The translations under genes were made by a program, and so were the position numbers. From contig DAHUZZ010000005.1 of assembly GCA_027314915.1 (NCBI GenBank), positions 1 through 64,000 on the forward strand: a stretch of DNA of 64,000 nucleotides, read 5' to 3'. Below the pieces are notes generated by a model, which had not been told where the DNA came from, ran no database searches, and was given only the letters and a program-made list of their open reading frames with translations. Positions 1-8,320 of the stretch are shown in pieces (position 1 is the first letter of the stretch; every line of letters begins with the position of its first letter). Origin of the DNA: Thermoplasmata archaeon. GTDB taxonomy: Archaea; Thermoplasmatota; Thermoplasmata; Lutacidiplasmatales; UBA184.

Positions 1-202
1 GAATCCGGGGCCCCGGACCGCTCGACAGAGTTCCGGCAAGAGGTTCTCTCCACCCCAATCCTCGCCGAAGAATCGAGTTGGACGAGCGTTCTCTGGGTGA
101 CTCCTGGGGGGCCCGGCACAGTGGATCAGCGCACCCGAACCCTTCCCTCGAGGACCCACCCTAAACCCGGAAGAGCCCCAAACCCTACCCTGGCATGAGG
201 TC
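1..202. other. Non-coding left edge
   Basis: I recognise no gene, RNA or repeat here. There is a weak A-rich stretch near 160 (CCTAAACCC) that could be a poor TATA-like element for the acetyltransferase that follows. An ATG at 195 runs into a stop after three codons and is not a usable start. Confidence 0.4.
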
Positions 203-1144
203 TTGATTCAAAGCCCCCGGAACGGCCGGGATACGCTCAAGCCCTCCGAAGATTCCGCGGCCCCTACGGCCCCGGTCCCCCGCCGCCACCCGGATCTCGA
301 CGCCGCGCTCCGCGAGGAGCGCGAGTTCGTCCTCGCGCTCGGCGGGTACGCGTTCGAGATCCCCGGCGGGACGCTCGTGACCAACGAGAAGCTCCCCGGG
401 ACCCGGTTCAACTTCGTCCAGGACGTCCGGTTGAGCCCGGAGCGCATCGCGGGGTTCTTCGAGCGGGCGTTGGACCACTACTTCCAGCGGGCGCTCCGGC
501 CCACCTTCGAGCTGCCGGATCCCGCCCCCGAGTTCCTGGTCGGGGTGCTCGAGCGCTACGGATTCCATCCCCAGGCCGAGCCGTCGAGCGTCCTGGCCAC
601 GCACCGCGCGGCGCTGCCCTCCCCGCCGCCCACGGGGTTCTCCTGCCGGCCCGCACGGCCGGAGGAGCTCGACACCGTCTCCGACTTCTGGACCCACACC
701 GAGGATCGCGCGGAGGTCCGGCGCTCGCTCGAGGTGGGCATCGAGCATCCGAACCCCCCGGAATCGATCCTCCCCGTCCTCGCGTTCGACGCGGGACGGC
801 CCGTCACGGCGGCGATCCTCCACCGGTTCGAGGAGACGTGGGGCATCCATGCCGTGGCGACGCAACCGAAGGCCCGGGGGCGGGGCGCGGCCACGGCCCT
901 CGTCGCGGCGACGCTCCGCGAGATCCTTCCGGCCTCGCGCCAGCTGATCTGCCTCCGGGCCGGGCACCCCCGGATCCGCCGACGGCTCGAGTCCCTGGGC
1001 TTCGAAGAGATCGCCCGCTACCGCGCCTTCGAGCTCGCCCCGAACGCGGAGCTCCACCTTCCGCCGCTGGGTCCGCCGATGGGCCCGAGATGGCGTCCAC
1101 CGCGACGGGCGAGCCCCGGCTCCGGGACGGAAACGGTCCGGTGA
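203..1144 (+). CDS. GNAT-family N-acetyltransferase
   Basis: This is a 313-residue cytoplasmic protein whose C-terminal half looks like a GNAT acetyltransferase. The acetyl-CoA binding loop is seen in the stretch PKARGRGAAT, followed by the helix LVAATLREI and the closing motif RLESLGFEEIARYRAFEL. The N-terminal half has no family I recognise and may be a degenerate second acetyltransferase fold. The substrate cannot be told from sequence. The start is uncertain: the only upstream in-frame candidate is TTG at 203, and no clear promoter or ribosome binding site decides it. It stands alone and is convergent with the PEP synthase gene. Confidence 0.72.
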   Translation: MIQSPRNGRDTLKPSEDSAAPTAPVPRRHPDLDAALREEREFVLALGGYAFEIPGGTLVTNEKLPGTRFNFVQDVRLSPERIAGFFERALDHYFQRALRPTFELPDPAPEFLVGVLERYGFHPQAEPSSVLATHRAALPSPPPTGFSCRPARPEELDTVSDFWTHTEDRAEVRRSLEVGIEHPNPPESILPVLAFDAGRPVTAAILHRFEETWGIHAVATQPKARGRGAATALVAATLREILPASRQLICLRAGHPRIRRRLESLGFEEIARYRAFELAPNAELHLPPLGPPMGPRWRPPRRASPGSGTETVR

Positions 1145-1368
1145 GCCCCGAGCCTCCCTTCGGCCGGGGTCGCGAGGGGGGCGCTTCGACGTCGGAGGCG
1201 GTCCGAGGGGGAACCCGGCGCTCTTCCGGGCCGCCTCGTTCACCCGCGCGATCGCGACCGCGGGGTCGGGCCGCCCCGTGATCCGCACGGCGAGCGCGTC
1301 AGGGGAAGGTCCCCGCGGCGCGCGGCCCCCGGGTCCCGGGGGCCGTGGGGGGTCCACCGCGCGTTCCC
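1145..1368. other. Intergenic region with coding-like patch
   Basis: This 224-base gap lies between two convergent genes. It holds a perfect inverted repeat at 1323-1345. On the minus strand, about 1195-1300 reads as some 33 consecutive codons ending in G or C with a normal amino-acid mix (DALAVRITGRPDPAVAIARV at its start), but it has no good start or nearby stop. It may be a gene remnant just downstream of the PEP synthase gene. Confidence 0.35.
1323..1345. repeat. Perfect inverted repeat, possible 3' end hairpin
   Basis: CGGCCCCCGGG and CCCGGGGGCCG flank a single T, giving an 11-bp perfect palindromic stem. It lies between the stops of the convergent acetyltransferase and PEP synthase genes. 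There is no T-run, so it does not look like a classical archaeal terminator, but it could protect or shape the 3' end of either transcript. Confidence 0.4.
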
Positions 1369-3729
1369 TCAGTCGCGCCGGATGCCGTCGAGCTTCAGGC
1401 GCTGCTCGAGCGAGGCGATCGTCCGCATGGTCGTGAGGACCGTGTCCGGGTTCAGGCTGATCGAGTCGATGCCCTTCCGGACCAGGAACTCGGCGAACTC
1501 GGGGTAGACGCTCGGTCCCTGCCCGCAGATCCCGACCGTGCGCCCGGAGGCGTGCGCCCCTTCGATGAGAAGCTCGACCGCGCGCTGGACCGCCGGGTCC
1601 CGCTCGTCGAAGTAGCCCATCCGCCCGAGCGTCTCCGAGTCCCGGTCGGCGCCGAGGACCAGCTGGGTCAGGTCGTTCGATCCGATGGAGAAGCCGTCGC
1701 AGAAGTTCGAGAACTCCCGGGCGAGGAGGACCGTGGAGGGGACCTCCGCCATGAGGTAGAGCTTGAAGTCGCGGCTCCGGCGGAGCCCCTTCTCCTTGAA
1801 CATCTCCTGGATCTGCTCGAGCTCCCAGGTGTTCCGGACGAACGGCAGCATCACGTGGGCGTTCTTGAGCCCCCGGTCGATGCGGACCCGCTGGATCGCC
1901 TCGAGCTCGAGCAGGAACGCCGGCCGGAAGATGGGCGAGATGTACCGGGAGCAGCCGCGCCAGCCGATCATCGGGTTCTCCTCGTTCGGCTCGAACTCGG
2001 CCCCGCCGGGCATGCCGCGGTACTCGTTGGTCTTGAAGTCGGAGGTCCGGACGATGACCGGCCGCGGGTGGAACGCCTGGCAGACCGTCGCGATCCCGTC
2101 GGCGAGCCGGGTCACGAGCTGCTCGCCCTTGCCCTGCTTCAGGAGGACGAGGGGGTGGTCGCGCACGTGCGCGGTGAAGATGAACTCGATCCGGAGCAGC
2201 CCGACGCCCGAGACCGGCAGCCGGGCGATCTCCGCCGCCTTCTCCGGCACCGAGGCATTCACGTAGATCTTGGTGGCCGTCACCGGCGCCGAGGCGTGGT
2301 GATCGGTCGCGCCCGAGGGGATCCCGGGCAGCGCCGCCGTCGCGGGGGGGGCCGGCAGGCCGTCGTAGACGGCCCCGAGCTTCCCGTCGACCGTGACGGG
2401 CTGCTCCTCCTTGAGCACCTGGGTCGCGGTCCGGGTGCCCACCACGCAGGGCACGCCGAGCTCGCGCGAGACGATCGCCGCGTGGCAGGTCATCCCGCCC
2501 TCGTCGGTCACGATCGCGGCGGCACGGGTCATGGCCGGGACCATGTCCGGGGTGGTCATCTGGGTCACGAGCACCTCGCCGGCCTGCAGACGGTCCATCT
2601 CGGCCGCCCGGAGGAGCTTCCGCACCCGGCCCCCGCGGATCCCGGGGCTCGCGCCGAGCCCGCGCACGAGGAGCGTCTCCCCGGCGCTCGCGGCGGGGGC
2701 CGTGGCGGCGTGCCGGGCGGTCGGGGCCCCGTTGGGGACGGGGGTCGTGAGCGAGGCCCGGACCGCCTCCGGTTCGGGGATGGTGGTGACCGGGCGCGCC
2801 TGGACGATGTAGAGGGAGCTTCCCTCGAGGCACCACTCGATGTCCATGGGGCGGCGGTAGTGCGACTCGATGACCCGGGCGAGGGAGGCGAGCTTGTCGA
2901 TCCGCTCGTCGGAGAGCTTCTGCTGGTTCCGGTCGGGGCCGGGGACCTCCTCCCGGCGGTTCCCGCCCTCGGGGTCCCGGACCAGGCGGAAGGACTGGTC
3001 CGAGATCTGCTTGTGGACGATCCGCTGCGTCGCGCCGTCCACGACGTAGTGGTCCGGTGTCACCTCGCCGCCGACGATGGCCTCGCCGAGCCCCCAGCCG
3101 GCCTCGATGATCATGTGGTTCTCGCCGGTGTTGGGATCGCGGGTGAAGAGGATCCCGCTCACCGTCGATTCCACCATCTTCTGGACGAGGACGGCGAGGC
3201 GCACGGAACGGTGGTCGAACCCCTTGCGGGCCCGGTAGACGAGGACCCGGGGCGTGAAGAGCGAGCCCCAGCACCGGCGGATGGCGTCCAGGATGGCGTC
3301 GGTCCCATGGACGTTCAGGTAGGTCTCCTGCAGGCCGGCGAACGAGGCGCCCTCGAGGTCCTCGGCGGTCGCGGAGGAGCGGACCGCGGAGAACCGGACC
3401 CCGTGGGCGGCCTCGTACTCCTGGACCTTCTTCTCGAGCTGCGCCCGCATCTCGTCGGGGAACTCGGTCGCCTCGAACCCCTCCCGGATGGCGCGCGAGA
3501 CGAGGTCGACGCTCTCCGTGCGCTCGAGATCGAGGGTCGCGAGCGCCGACTCGATGGTATCCTTGAGCGGGGTGGCCCCGACGAACGCCGAGTAGCAGTC
3601 GGTGGTGACGACGAACCCCGGGGGGACCGGGAGCCCCTCCCGGACGACCTCCCCGAGCTTGCTCGCCTTGCCCCCCACCAGGGCGTGGTCGGCGCTGGAC
3701 ACGTCCTCGAGGTTGACGATGAAGGGCAT
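1369..3729 (-). CDS. ppsA: Phosphoenolpyruvate synthase
   Basis: Phosphoenolpyruvate synthase (pyruvate, water dikinase), 786 residues, turns pyruvate and ATP into PEP, AMP and phosphate for gluconeogenesis. The order is N-terminal ATP-grasp domain (GGKASKLGEVVREGLPVPPG near residue 20), swivelling phosphohistidine domain with TCHAAIVSRELGVPCVVG (His416), and a C-terminal PEP-binding TIM barrel with SIGSNDLTQ and GICGQGPS. Length is normal for the family. I chose ATG at 3729 (MPFIVNLEDV) over an upstream in-frame codon because a TTAAAAAT box lies about 26 bases upstream, as for a leaderless mRNA. It follows trm5 and apgM on the same strand but has its own promoter. Confidence 0.95.
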   Translation of the reverse strand: MPFIVNLEDVSSADHALVGGKASKLGEVVREGLPVPPGFVVTTDCYSAFVGATPLKDTIESALATLDLERTESVDLVSRAIREGFEATEFPDEMRAQLEKKVQEYEAAHGVRFSAVRSSATAEDLEGASFAGLQETYLNVHGTDAILDAIRRCWGSLFTPRVLVYRARKGFDHRSVRLAVLVQKMVESTVSGILFTRDPNTGENHMIIEAGWGLGEAIVGGEVTPDHYVVDGATQRIVHKQISDQSFRLVRDPEGGNRREEVPGPDRNQQKLSDERIDKLASLARVIESHYRRPMDIEWCLEGSSLYIVQARPVTTIPEPEAVRASLTTPVPNGAPTARHAATAPAASAGETLLVRGLGASPGIRGGRVRKLLRAAEMDRLQAGEVLVTQMTTPDMVPAMTRAAAIVTDEGGMTCHAAIVSRELGVPCVVGTRTATQVLKEEQPVTVDGKLGAVYDGLPAPPATAALPGIPSGATDHHASAPVTATKIYVNASVPEKAAEIARLPVSGVGLLRIEFIFTAHVRDHPLVLLKQGKGEQLVTRLADGIATVCQAFHPRPVIVRTSDFKTNEYRGMPGGAEFEPNEENPMIGWRGCSRYISPIFRPAFLLELEAIQRVRIDRGLKNAHVMLPFVRNTWELEQIQEMFKEKGLRRSRDFKLYLMAEVPSTVLLAREFSNFCDGFSIGSNDLTQLVLGADRDSETLGRMGYFDERDPAVQRAVELLIEGAHASGRTVGICGQGPSVYPEFAEFLVRKGIDSISLNPDTVLTTMRTIASLEQRLKLDGIRRD

Positions 3730-3751
3730 CACCCTAGCCACCGACGGCGCG

Positions 3752-3759
3752 TTAAAAAT
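3752..3759 (-). promoter_or_regulatory. TATA-like box for ppsA
   Basis: TTAAAAAT (minus strand ATTTTTAA) is centred about 26 bases before the chosen ppsA start at 3729, which fits a leaderless archaeal promoter. It lies in the 59-base gap between trm5 and ppsA. Confidence 0.55.
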
Positions 3760-3788
3760 CTATGCGCACACGCCCGTGCGGCCCTGTC

Positions 3789-4817
3789 CTACCCGGCTTC
3801 GGGGGCGCGGGCGAGGAGGTACCCCCGAAGATCGGAGCGCGGCGAGTACTCGTGCACGACATGTTCGCCCGAGACCCCCCAGCGGCCCGGAGGGCCGAGC
3901 TGGCTCGGGAGCTCGGCCCGCCGGGCCTCGACGTTGGACCGCTCGACGATCTCGTAGTAGTGGACCCGGCCGCCCGGTCGGAGGTGGGGGCCCAGGGCGG
4001 CAAGGAACCTCGACCCCTCGTGCGGGAGGTTCAGGATGGCGCGGTCGAACGTGCCCCCGCCGGCGAGGAAGTCGCCCGCGTCGGCCCGGATCGGGACGAT
4101 GGCGTCCGACTCGGATGAGCCCACGAGGTCGCCGGCGAGGAGCTCGATCGCCCGGGGGTTCGCGTCGACGGCGGTGATGCGGGCGGTGGGCACCCTCCGG
4201 GCGATCGTCCGGGCGAAGGGGCCGATGCCGCAGCACAGGTCGAGCACCCGCTCCCCGGGCGCGACGGAACCGGCCACCTCCGCATGCTCCCGGGCGAGCC
4301 GCGGCGAGAAGTAGGCCGATTCGAGGTCCACCGTGAAGGGGATGCCGTTCTCGACGTGGCGGGTGCGGTACGGGCCGTCGCCCGCCAGGCGCACGAGGTG
4401 CCGGATCCGGTCGGCGCCACGGACCCCGCGGTCCTCGGCCACCAGCCGGGCCGCGGGCACGAACTTTAGGAGCGCGCGACCGATGGCCGGGCCCCAGGCG
4501 GAGAGCTCCTCGGGGAGCCGCACGAGCACGATGTCCCCGACGACGTCGAAGGAGCGCGGAAGCTTCCGCTCGATCTCCGCCGAGACCTCGAGCAGCTCCC
4601 GGTAGTTCCGGGCGACCCCGGCCCCGGGCTCCGGGAACTCGTGCTCCACGACCGGGAAGCGGGCCAGCGGACCCGTCGGGGGCCCGGCGAGGGGGAGGAA
4701 GACCCAGGCGTCGTCCCGCTCGACCCCCAGGTCGGTCCGGAGCAGCCCTTCCTCCCGGAGCCCGCGCCGGCTGAGCTCGGCCTCGGCCCGCGGCACCCGG
4801 AGCGCCAGCGCCTTCAT
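3789..4817 (-). CDS. trm5: tRNA (guanine37-N1)-methyltransferase Trm5
   Basis: Class I SAM-dependent enzyme of 342 residues that methylates N1 of G37 next to the tRNA anticodon, preventing frameshifting. Seen: an N-terminal tRNA-binding half, then the SAM site VLDLCCGIGPFARTIAR, the acidic strand ITAVDANPRAIELL and the family signature ILNLPHEGSRFL. The start ATG at 4817 overlaps the stop of apgM as ATGA, so translation is probably coupled and the two form an operon. A longer in-frame upstream extension reads into apgM antisense-like sequence and is not believable. Confidence 0.9.
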   Translation of the reverse strand: MKALALRVPRAEAELSRRGLREEGLLRTDLGVERDDAWVFLPLAGPPTGPLARFPVVEHEFPEPGAGVARNYRELLEVSAEIERKLPRSFDVVGDIVLVRLPEELSAWGPAIGRALLKFVPAARLVAEDRGVRGADRIRHLVRLAGDGPYRTRHVENGIPFTVDLESAYFSPRLAREHAEVAGSVAPGERVLDLCCGIGPFARTIARRVPTARITAVDANPRAIELLAGDLVGSSESDAIVPIRADAGDFLAGGGTFDRAILNLPHEGSRFLAALGPHLRPGGRVHYYEIVERSNVEARRAELPSQLGPPGRWGVSGEHVVHEYSPRSDLRGYLLARAPEAG

Positions 4818-6118
4818 TCCGCGGTCGCGGGGTCGCCCGGCGCGAGGAGGATCGGCATGAGCTCCCGGGCCGACCTCATGCCGAGATGGCCCCCCGCGCA
4901 GGACCGCTCGCTGAACGCCCCCTGCCGGCCCTCGGACGGCACCCCGGCGCCCCACAGGAGCAGCGGGACCGGGTCGTCCGAGTGGCCCTTCCGCGCGGCC
5001 GGGGTGGCGTGGTCCGCGGTCACGGCGAGCCGGAGGGTCGTCCGGTCGAGCCCCGCGAGGAACGGGCCGAAGAAGGAGCGGTCGAGCTCCTCGATGATCG
5101 CGCGCTTCCGTTCGGCGTCCCCGTCGTGGCCCGGCTCGTCGGGCCCCTTGAGGTGGACGTAGACGAAGGCGCTCTCGGCGAGGGCGTCCCGGGTCGCCCG
5201 GGCCCGCTCCGGGAGCGCCGCCGCCGGGTCGGGCCCCATGGGGCCCACGAACCGGTCTGCGAGGCCGAAGAACCGGGCGATCCCCCGTTCGACGGGCATC
5301 TCGGTGACCGCCGCGGCGGAAAGGTGGTAGCGCTCCGGGAAGGTCGGCGGGGCGCGGTCGGGGATCCCCCCGGCGCTCCGGAGGAGGAGGTCGTTGGCGA
5401 TCCTTCGGCCGGCGAGGGCGCGCCGCGCGTTCACGCCGTGGGCCGCGAGCACGGGCCGGGCCCGCTCGAGGAAGAGGTTCACGGCGGCGGCGGTCCGCTC
5501 GGCCTCCGGGGTCGCCGCCTCCGGGACCACGGGCCGGGGTCGCGGATGCTCGACGCGCCGGGCATGGCCCATCCCGCCCACCCTCTCGTAGAAGGGGTCC
5601 GCATTGGAGATCGCGCCGGACAACCGCCCCCCCTCCACGGGGTGCAGCCAGAGCACGCCCCGGTGACCGACCGTCGGGCGCACCTCCGCGCGGATCCCCT
5701 CCGGGGCGAGGAGGTCCGCGGCCGTCACCGACCGCGCGAGCTCCGCCGCCTCCCGGGTCGAGAGGTTCCGGCCCACGCGGGAGTCCACGATCTCCCCGGC
5801 GCCGTCCGCGGTGGCGAAGTTGAGCCGGAGCGCGACATCGCCCGGGGCGAGCGGCACCTCGGCGCCGAGCGCCTCGAGCACCCCGCGGCCCGGGGAGTCC
5901 TTTGCCGGGTCGTAGCCGAGCAGGGCGAGCACCCCCGCGTCCGACTCGGGGGCGACACCGGGGCCGATGATCGTGAGGAGCCCCGTCTCGCCCTCCGCAG
6001 CGAGCCGGTCCAGGTTCGGCGTGCGGGCGGACTCGAGGGGGGTCGGGGGCGCCCCCGAGGGGGTCGGCGCATCGGCCAGCCCGTCGAGGATGATGAGCGC
6101 GTACCGCCGTCCGTTCAC
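4814..6118 (-). CDS. apgM: 2,3-bisphosphoglycerate-independent phosphoglycerate mutase, archaeal type
   Basis: Cytoplasmic glycolytic/gluconeogenic enzyme of 434 residues that interconverts 3- and 2-phosphoglycerate. It belongs to the alkaline phosphatase superfamily. Seen: N-terminal metal site YALIILDGLAD, the core TPNLDRLAAEGETGLL, the active-site stretch PESDAGVLALLGYDP and the late metal-binding segment VTADHATPAARKGHSDDPVP. Start is GTG at 6118, about 31 bases from a TATATA-type box shared with the divergent gene. Together with PEP synthase nearby it supports gluconeogenesis. Downstream trm5 is coupled by overlap. Confidence 0.94.
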   Translation of the reverse strand: MNGRRYALIILDGLADAPTPSGAPPTPLESARTPNLDRLAAEGETGLLTIIGPGVAPESDAGVLALLGYDPAKDSPGRGVLEALGAEVPLAPGDVALRLNFATADGAGEIVDSRVGRNLSTREAAELARSVTAADLLAPEGIRAEVRPTVGHRGVLWLHPVEGGRLSGAISNADPFYERVGGMGHARRVEHPRPRPVVPEAATPEAERTAAAVNLFLERARPVLAAHGVNARRALAGRRIANDLLLRSAGGIPDRAPPTFPERYHLSAAAVTEMPVERGIARFFGLADRFVGPMGPDPAAALPERARATRDALAESAFVYVHLKGPDEPGHDGDAERKRAIIEELDRSFFGPFLAGLDRTTLRLAVTADHATPAARKGHSDDPVPLLLWGAGVPSEGRQGAFSERSCAGGHLGMRSARELMPILLAPGDPATAE

Positions 6119-6145
6119 GTCTCGTCGGGGACGAAGGGGGAGTTG

Positions 6146-6153
6146 CTTATATG
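6146..6153. promoter_or_regulatory. Shared bidirectional TATA box
   Basis: CTTATATG is nearly symmetric and sits 31 bases from the apgM GTG (minus) and 28 bases from the GTG at 6178 (plus). A single TATA element therefore has the right spacing for leaderless transcripts in both directions, and only 59 bases separate the two start codons. Confidence 0.6.
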
Positions 6154-6177
6154 GAGCGCTCCGCTCGAGCGCGAAGC

Positions 6178-7227
6178 GTGGCGCAGGGCGGCGGGCTTCG
6201 CACCTTCGGTACGCGGCCGCTCGGTCGAGTGATCCTGGTCGCGGTCGCGATCGTGGCCGTCGGCTTTGCCATCGTCTTCCTCGGCGATCTCATCGGGATC
6301 GGGACGTTCCTGCTCCTCGGTCTCGCGGTCCCGATCTACGCGGGGGTGAAGCGGCCCCGCACGCTCGCCATCTTGGGGCTCGCGATCCTCCTCCTCGCCG
6401 CCCCGCTCGCGAGCGTCCTGGTCACGCAGCAGACGTTCGCGCCGAGCCCGAGCGTGAGCTCGTTCAACGTGGACGGTGGACCGGTGCTCCAGAACGCGAC
6501 GGTGGACCCGTTCAGCGCCGGGGACGGTGCGGCCTTCTACTTCCATGCCGACCTGTTACCGACCTACCTCTACCACAACTCGACGCTCCACAACATCACG
6601 CTCTTCGTCACCACCTGCCCCTACGTCACGGCCCCCAACGAGTCGACGACCTACTGCGGGAGCTACAGCTCCTACCACCAGGTCCTCCCGCTCAACGTCA
6701 CCTACGCGGATCCCCGGTCGACGATCACCTTCCAGCAGAAGCTGGCCGGCCCGAACATCTACTGGTGGACGATGTACGGAACGTACACGTTCGACTCGAA
6801 CTGCACGAAGAACTGTACGCAGTACGTCTTCCTGAACTCCGGGAACAGCTACGCCGACGTCCAGGGACCGGTCACGGGCGACTTCTTCTCCGTCCTCGGG
6901 ATCGTCATCGTGCCGGTCTACGTCCTGTTCATCTACCCCGCCATCGCGTTCTACGCGGCGCTCCTGTTCTACATGTGGTTCAAGGGCCGCGAGGCGCGGC
7001 GGCGGGCGGCCACGGGCATGGGCCCGGCGCCGAGCGGCCCGGGCCCGGTGGCCGGGACCGGAACGGGAACGGCGGGGGCGGGCGGGGCCGGGGCGGTCCC
7101 CGAGCAGCACTGCCCGAACTGCCAGGCGGTGGTCTACCCGAACGAGGCCCAGTGCTGGAAGTGCGGCGCCGCCCTGAACGTCTCCGCCGCGCCGCTCGTC
7201 TCCGAAAAAGGCCCGTCGAACCCCTGA
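6178..7227 (+). CDS. Membrane protein with C-terminal zinc ribbon
   Basis: Unknown function, 349 residues. Visible parts in order: three closely packed N-terminal hydrophobic helices (about residues 15-85), a roughly 150-residue polar extracytoplasmic-looking domain rich in Asn-x-Ser/Thr sites and with several cysteines, one long C-terminal membrane segment ([20 protein letters not shown]), a Gly/Ala/Pro linker, and a zinc ribbon CPNC...CWKC that would lie in the cytoplasm. I prefer GTG 6178 to ATG 6151 because the only TATA-like box overlaps 6151, so an mRNA starting about 25 bases later would miss that ATG. It has its own promoter, divergent from apgM. Confidence 0.7.
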   Translation: MAQGGGLRTFGTRPLGRVILVAVAIVAVGFAIVFLGDLIGIGTFLLLGLAVPIYAGVKRPRTLAILGLAILLLAAPLASVLVTQQTFAPSPSVSSFNVDGGPVLQNATVDPFSAGDGAAFYFHADLLPTYLYHNSTLHNITLFVTTCPYVTAPNESTTYCGSYSSYHQVLPLNVTYADPRSTITFQQKLAGPNIYWWTMYGTYTFDSNCTKNCTQYVFLNSGNSYADVQGPVTGDFFSVLGIVIVPVYVLFIYPAIAFYAALLFYMWFKGREARRRAATGMGPAPSGPGPVAGTGTGTAGAGGAGAVPEQHCPNCQAVVYPNEAQCWKCGAALNVSAAPLVSEKGPSNP

Positions 7228-7263
7228 GCCGCGACCCCCGCAGTCGACAAATCCTGTCCCGGC

Positions 7264-8298
7264 GTGCCCGGGGGCCCGGCCTTCGGGACGGGCGCAGGGA
7301 GGGCGGGCGCGATCCAGCGGCGGAGGTTGGGAGCCGGCGGACCCGAGGTGTCGGCCCTGGGGCTCGGCTGCATGGGCATCTCGCAGTCCTACGGGGCCCC
7401 CGACCGGGCCGGAGGGCGGGCCACCATCCGTCGGGCGCTGGAGCTCGGGGTGACCTTCTTCGACACCGCCGACGCCTACGGCTGGGGGGCGAACGAGGAG
7501 CTCGTCGGCGAGGCGCTCCGGGACCACCGCGACGAGGTGTTCCTGGCGACGAAGTGCGGGTTCGTCCGGGGCCCCGACGGGACCGCCTCCGTGATCGACG
7601 GCAGCCCGGAACACCTCCGCGCGGCCTGCGAGGCGAGCCTCCGGCGGCTGGGGGTCCGGACGATCGACCTGTACTACCTGCACCGGGTGGACCCGAAGGT
7701 CCCCGTCGAGGAGAGCGTGCGCGCGCTTGCCGGCCTCGTGCGGGAGGGGAAGGTCCGCTACCTCGGGCTCTCGGAGGTCTCCCCCGGGACGCTGCGCCGC
7801 GCCCACTCGGTCCATCCCATCACCGCCGTGCAGAGCGAGTACTCGCTCTTCACCCGGGACCCCGAGGACGGCATCCTGCCCGTCTGCGAGGAGCTCGGGA
7901 TCGGCTTCGTCCCGTTCAGCCCCCTCGGTCGCGGGATCCTCACCGCCGCGGCCCGCTCGACGGAGGGGATGCCGGAGAACGACTTCCGGCGGCGGAACCC
8001 CCGGTTCGCTTCCACGAACCTGGGCCGGAACCTCGAGCTCGTCGACCGGCTCGCCGAGATCGCCGCGGCCAAGGGCTGCACGCCGGCCCAGCTCGCGCTG
8101 GCCTGGCTCCTCGCCCGGGACCCGCCCGCGATCCCCATCCCGGGGACGAAGCGCCCGAAGCTCCTCGAGGAGAACGTCGCCGCCGCGGACCTGCGGCTGG
8201 ACCGGGCGGAGCTCGCCGGGATCGAGGCCGCGGTCCCGCGGGGCTCGGCGGCCGGGGACCGCTACTCGCCGGAGCTGCGGGCCCTCGTCGACCGCTGA
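7264..8298 (+). CDS. Aldo/keto reductase
   Basis: NAD(P)H-dependent oxidoreductase of 344 residues in the AKR superfamily (TIM barrel). The catalytic tetrad is visible: Asp67 and Tyr72 in FFDTADAYG, Lys97 in LATKCGF and His in [10 protein letters not shown]. The late segment [18 protein letters not shown] is the cofactor-binding GTK/R motif. Closest in style to the AKR11/AKR13 type sugar-aldehyde reductases, but the substrate is not known. The start is GTG at 7264; the N-terminal 15 residues are glycine-rich and the conserved fold begins near residue 18, so a later start is possible. Confidence 0.9.
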   Translation: MPGGPAFGTGAGRAGAIQRRRLGAGGPEVSALGLGCMGISQSYGAPDRAGGRATIRRALELGVTFFDTADAYGWGANEELVGEALRDHRDEVFLATKCGFVRGPDGTASVIDGSPEHLRAACEASLRRLGVRTIDLYYLHRVDPKVPVEESVRALAGLVREGKVRYLGLSEVSPGTLRRAHSVHPITAVQSEYSLFTRDPEDGILPVCEELGIGFVPFSPLGRGILTAAARSTEGMPENDFRRRNPRFASTNLGRNLELVDRLAEIAAAKGCTPAQLALAWLLARDPPAIPIPGTKRPKLLEENVAAADLRLDRAELAGIEAAVPRGSAAGDRYSPELRALVDR

Positions 8299-8320
8299 GG
8301 GGCCCGCCCGGGCGCGCCCG

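Noticed and set aside
185..3274. Very long open frame on the minus strand across the acetyltransferase and ppsA region
   Set aside because: It is antisense to the acetyltransferase and out of frame with ppsA, is built of Arg/Gly/Pro-rich sequence, and arises because stop codons are rare at this GC content.
1345..3957. 870-codon plus-strand open frame opposite ppsA
   Set aside because: Its sequence is a low-complexity Asp/Arg/Val/Leu-rich shadow of the PEP synthase gene, which has clear family motifs.
6151..6177. ATG 6151 as start of the zinc-ribbon membrane protein
   Set aside because: It overlaps the only TATA-like box; a transcript from that box would begin after it. GTG 6178 fits the spacing.
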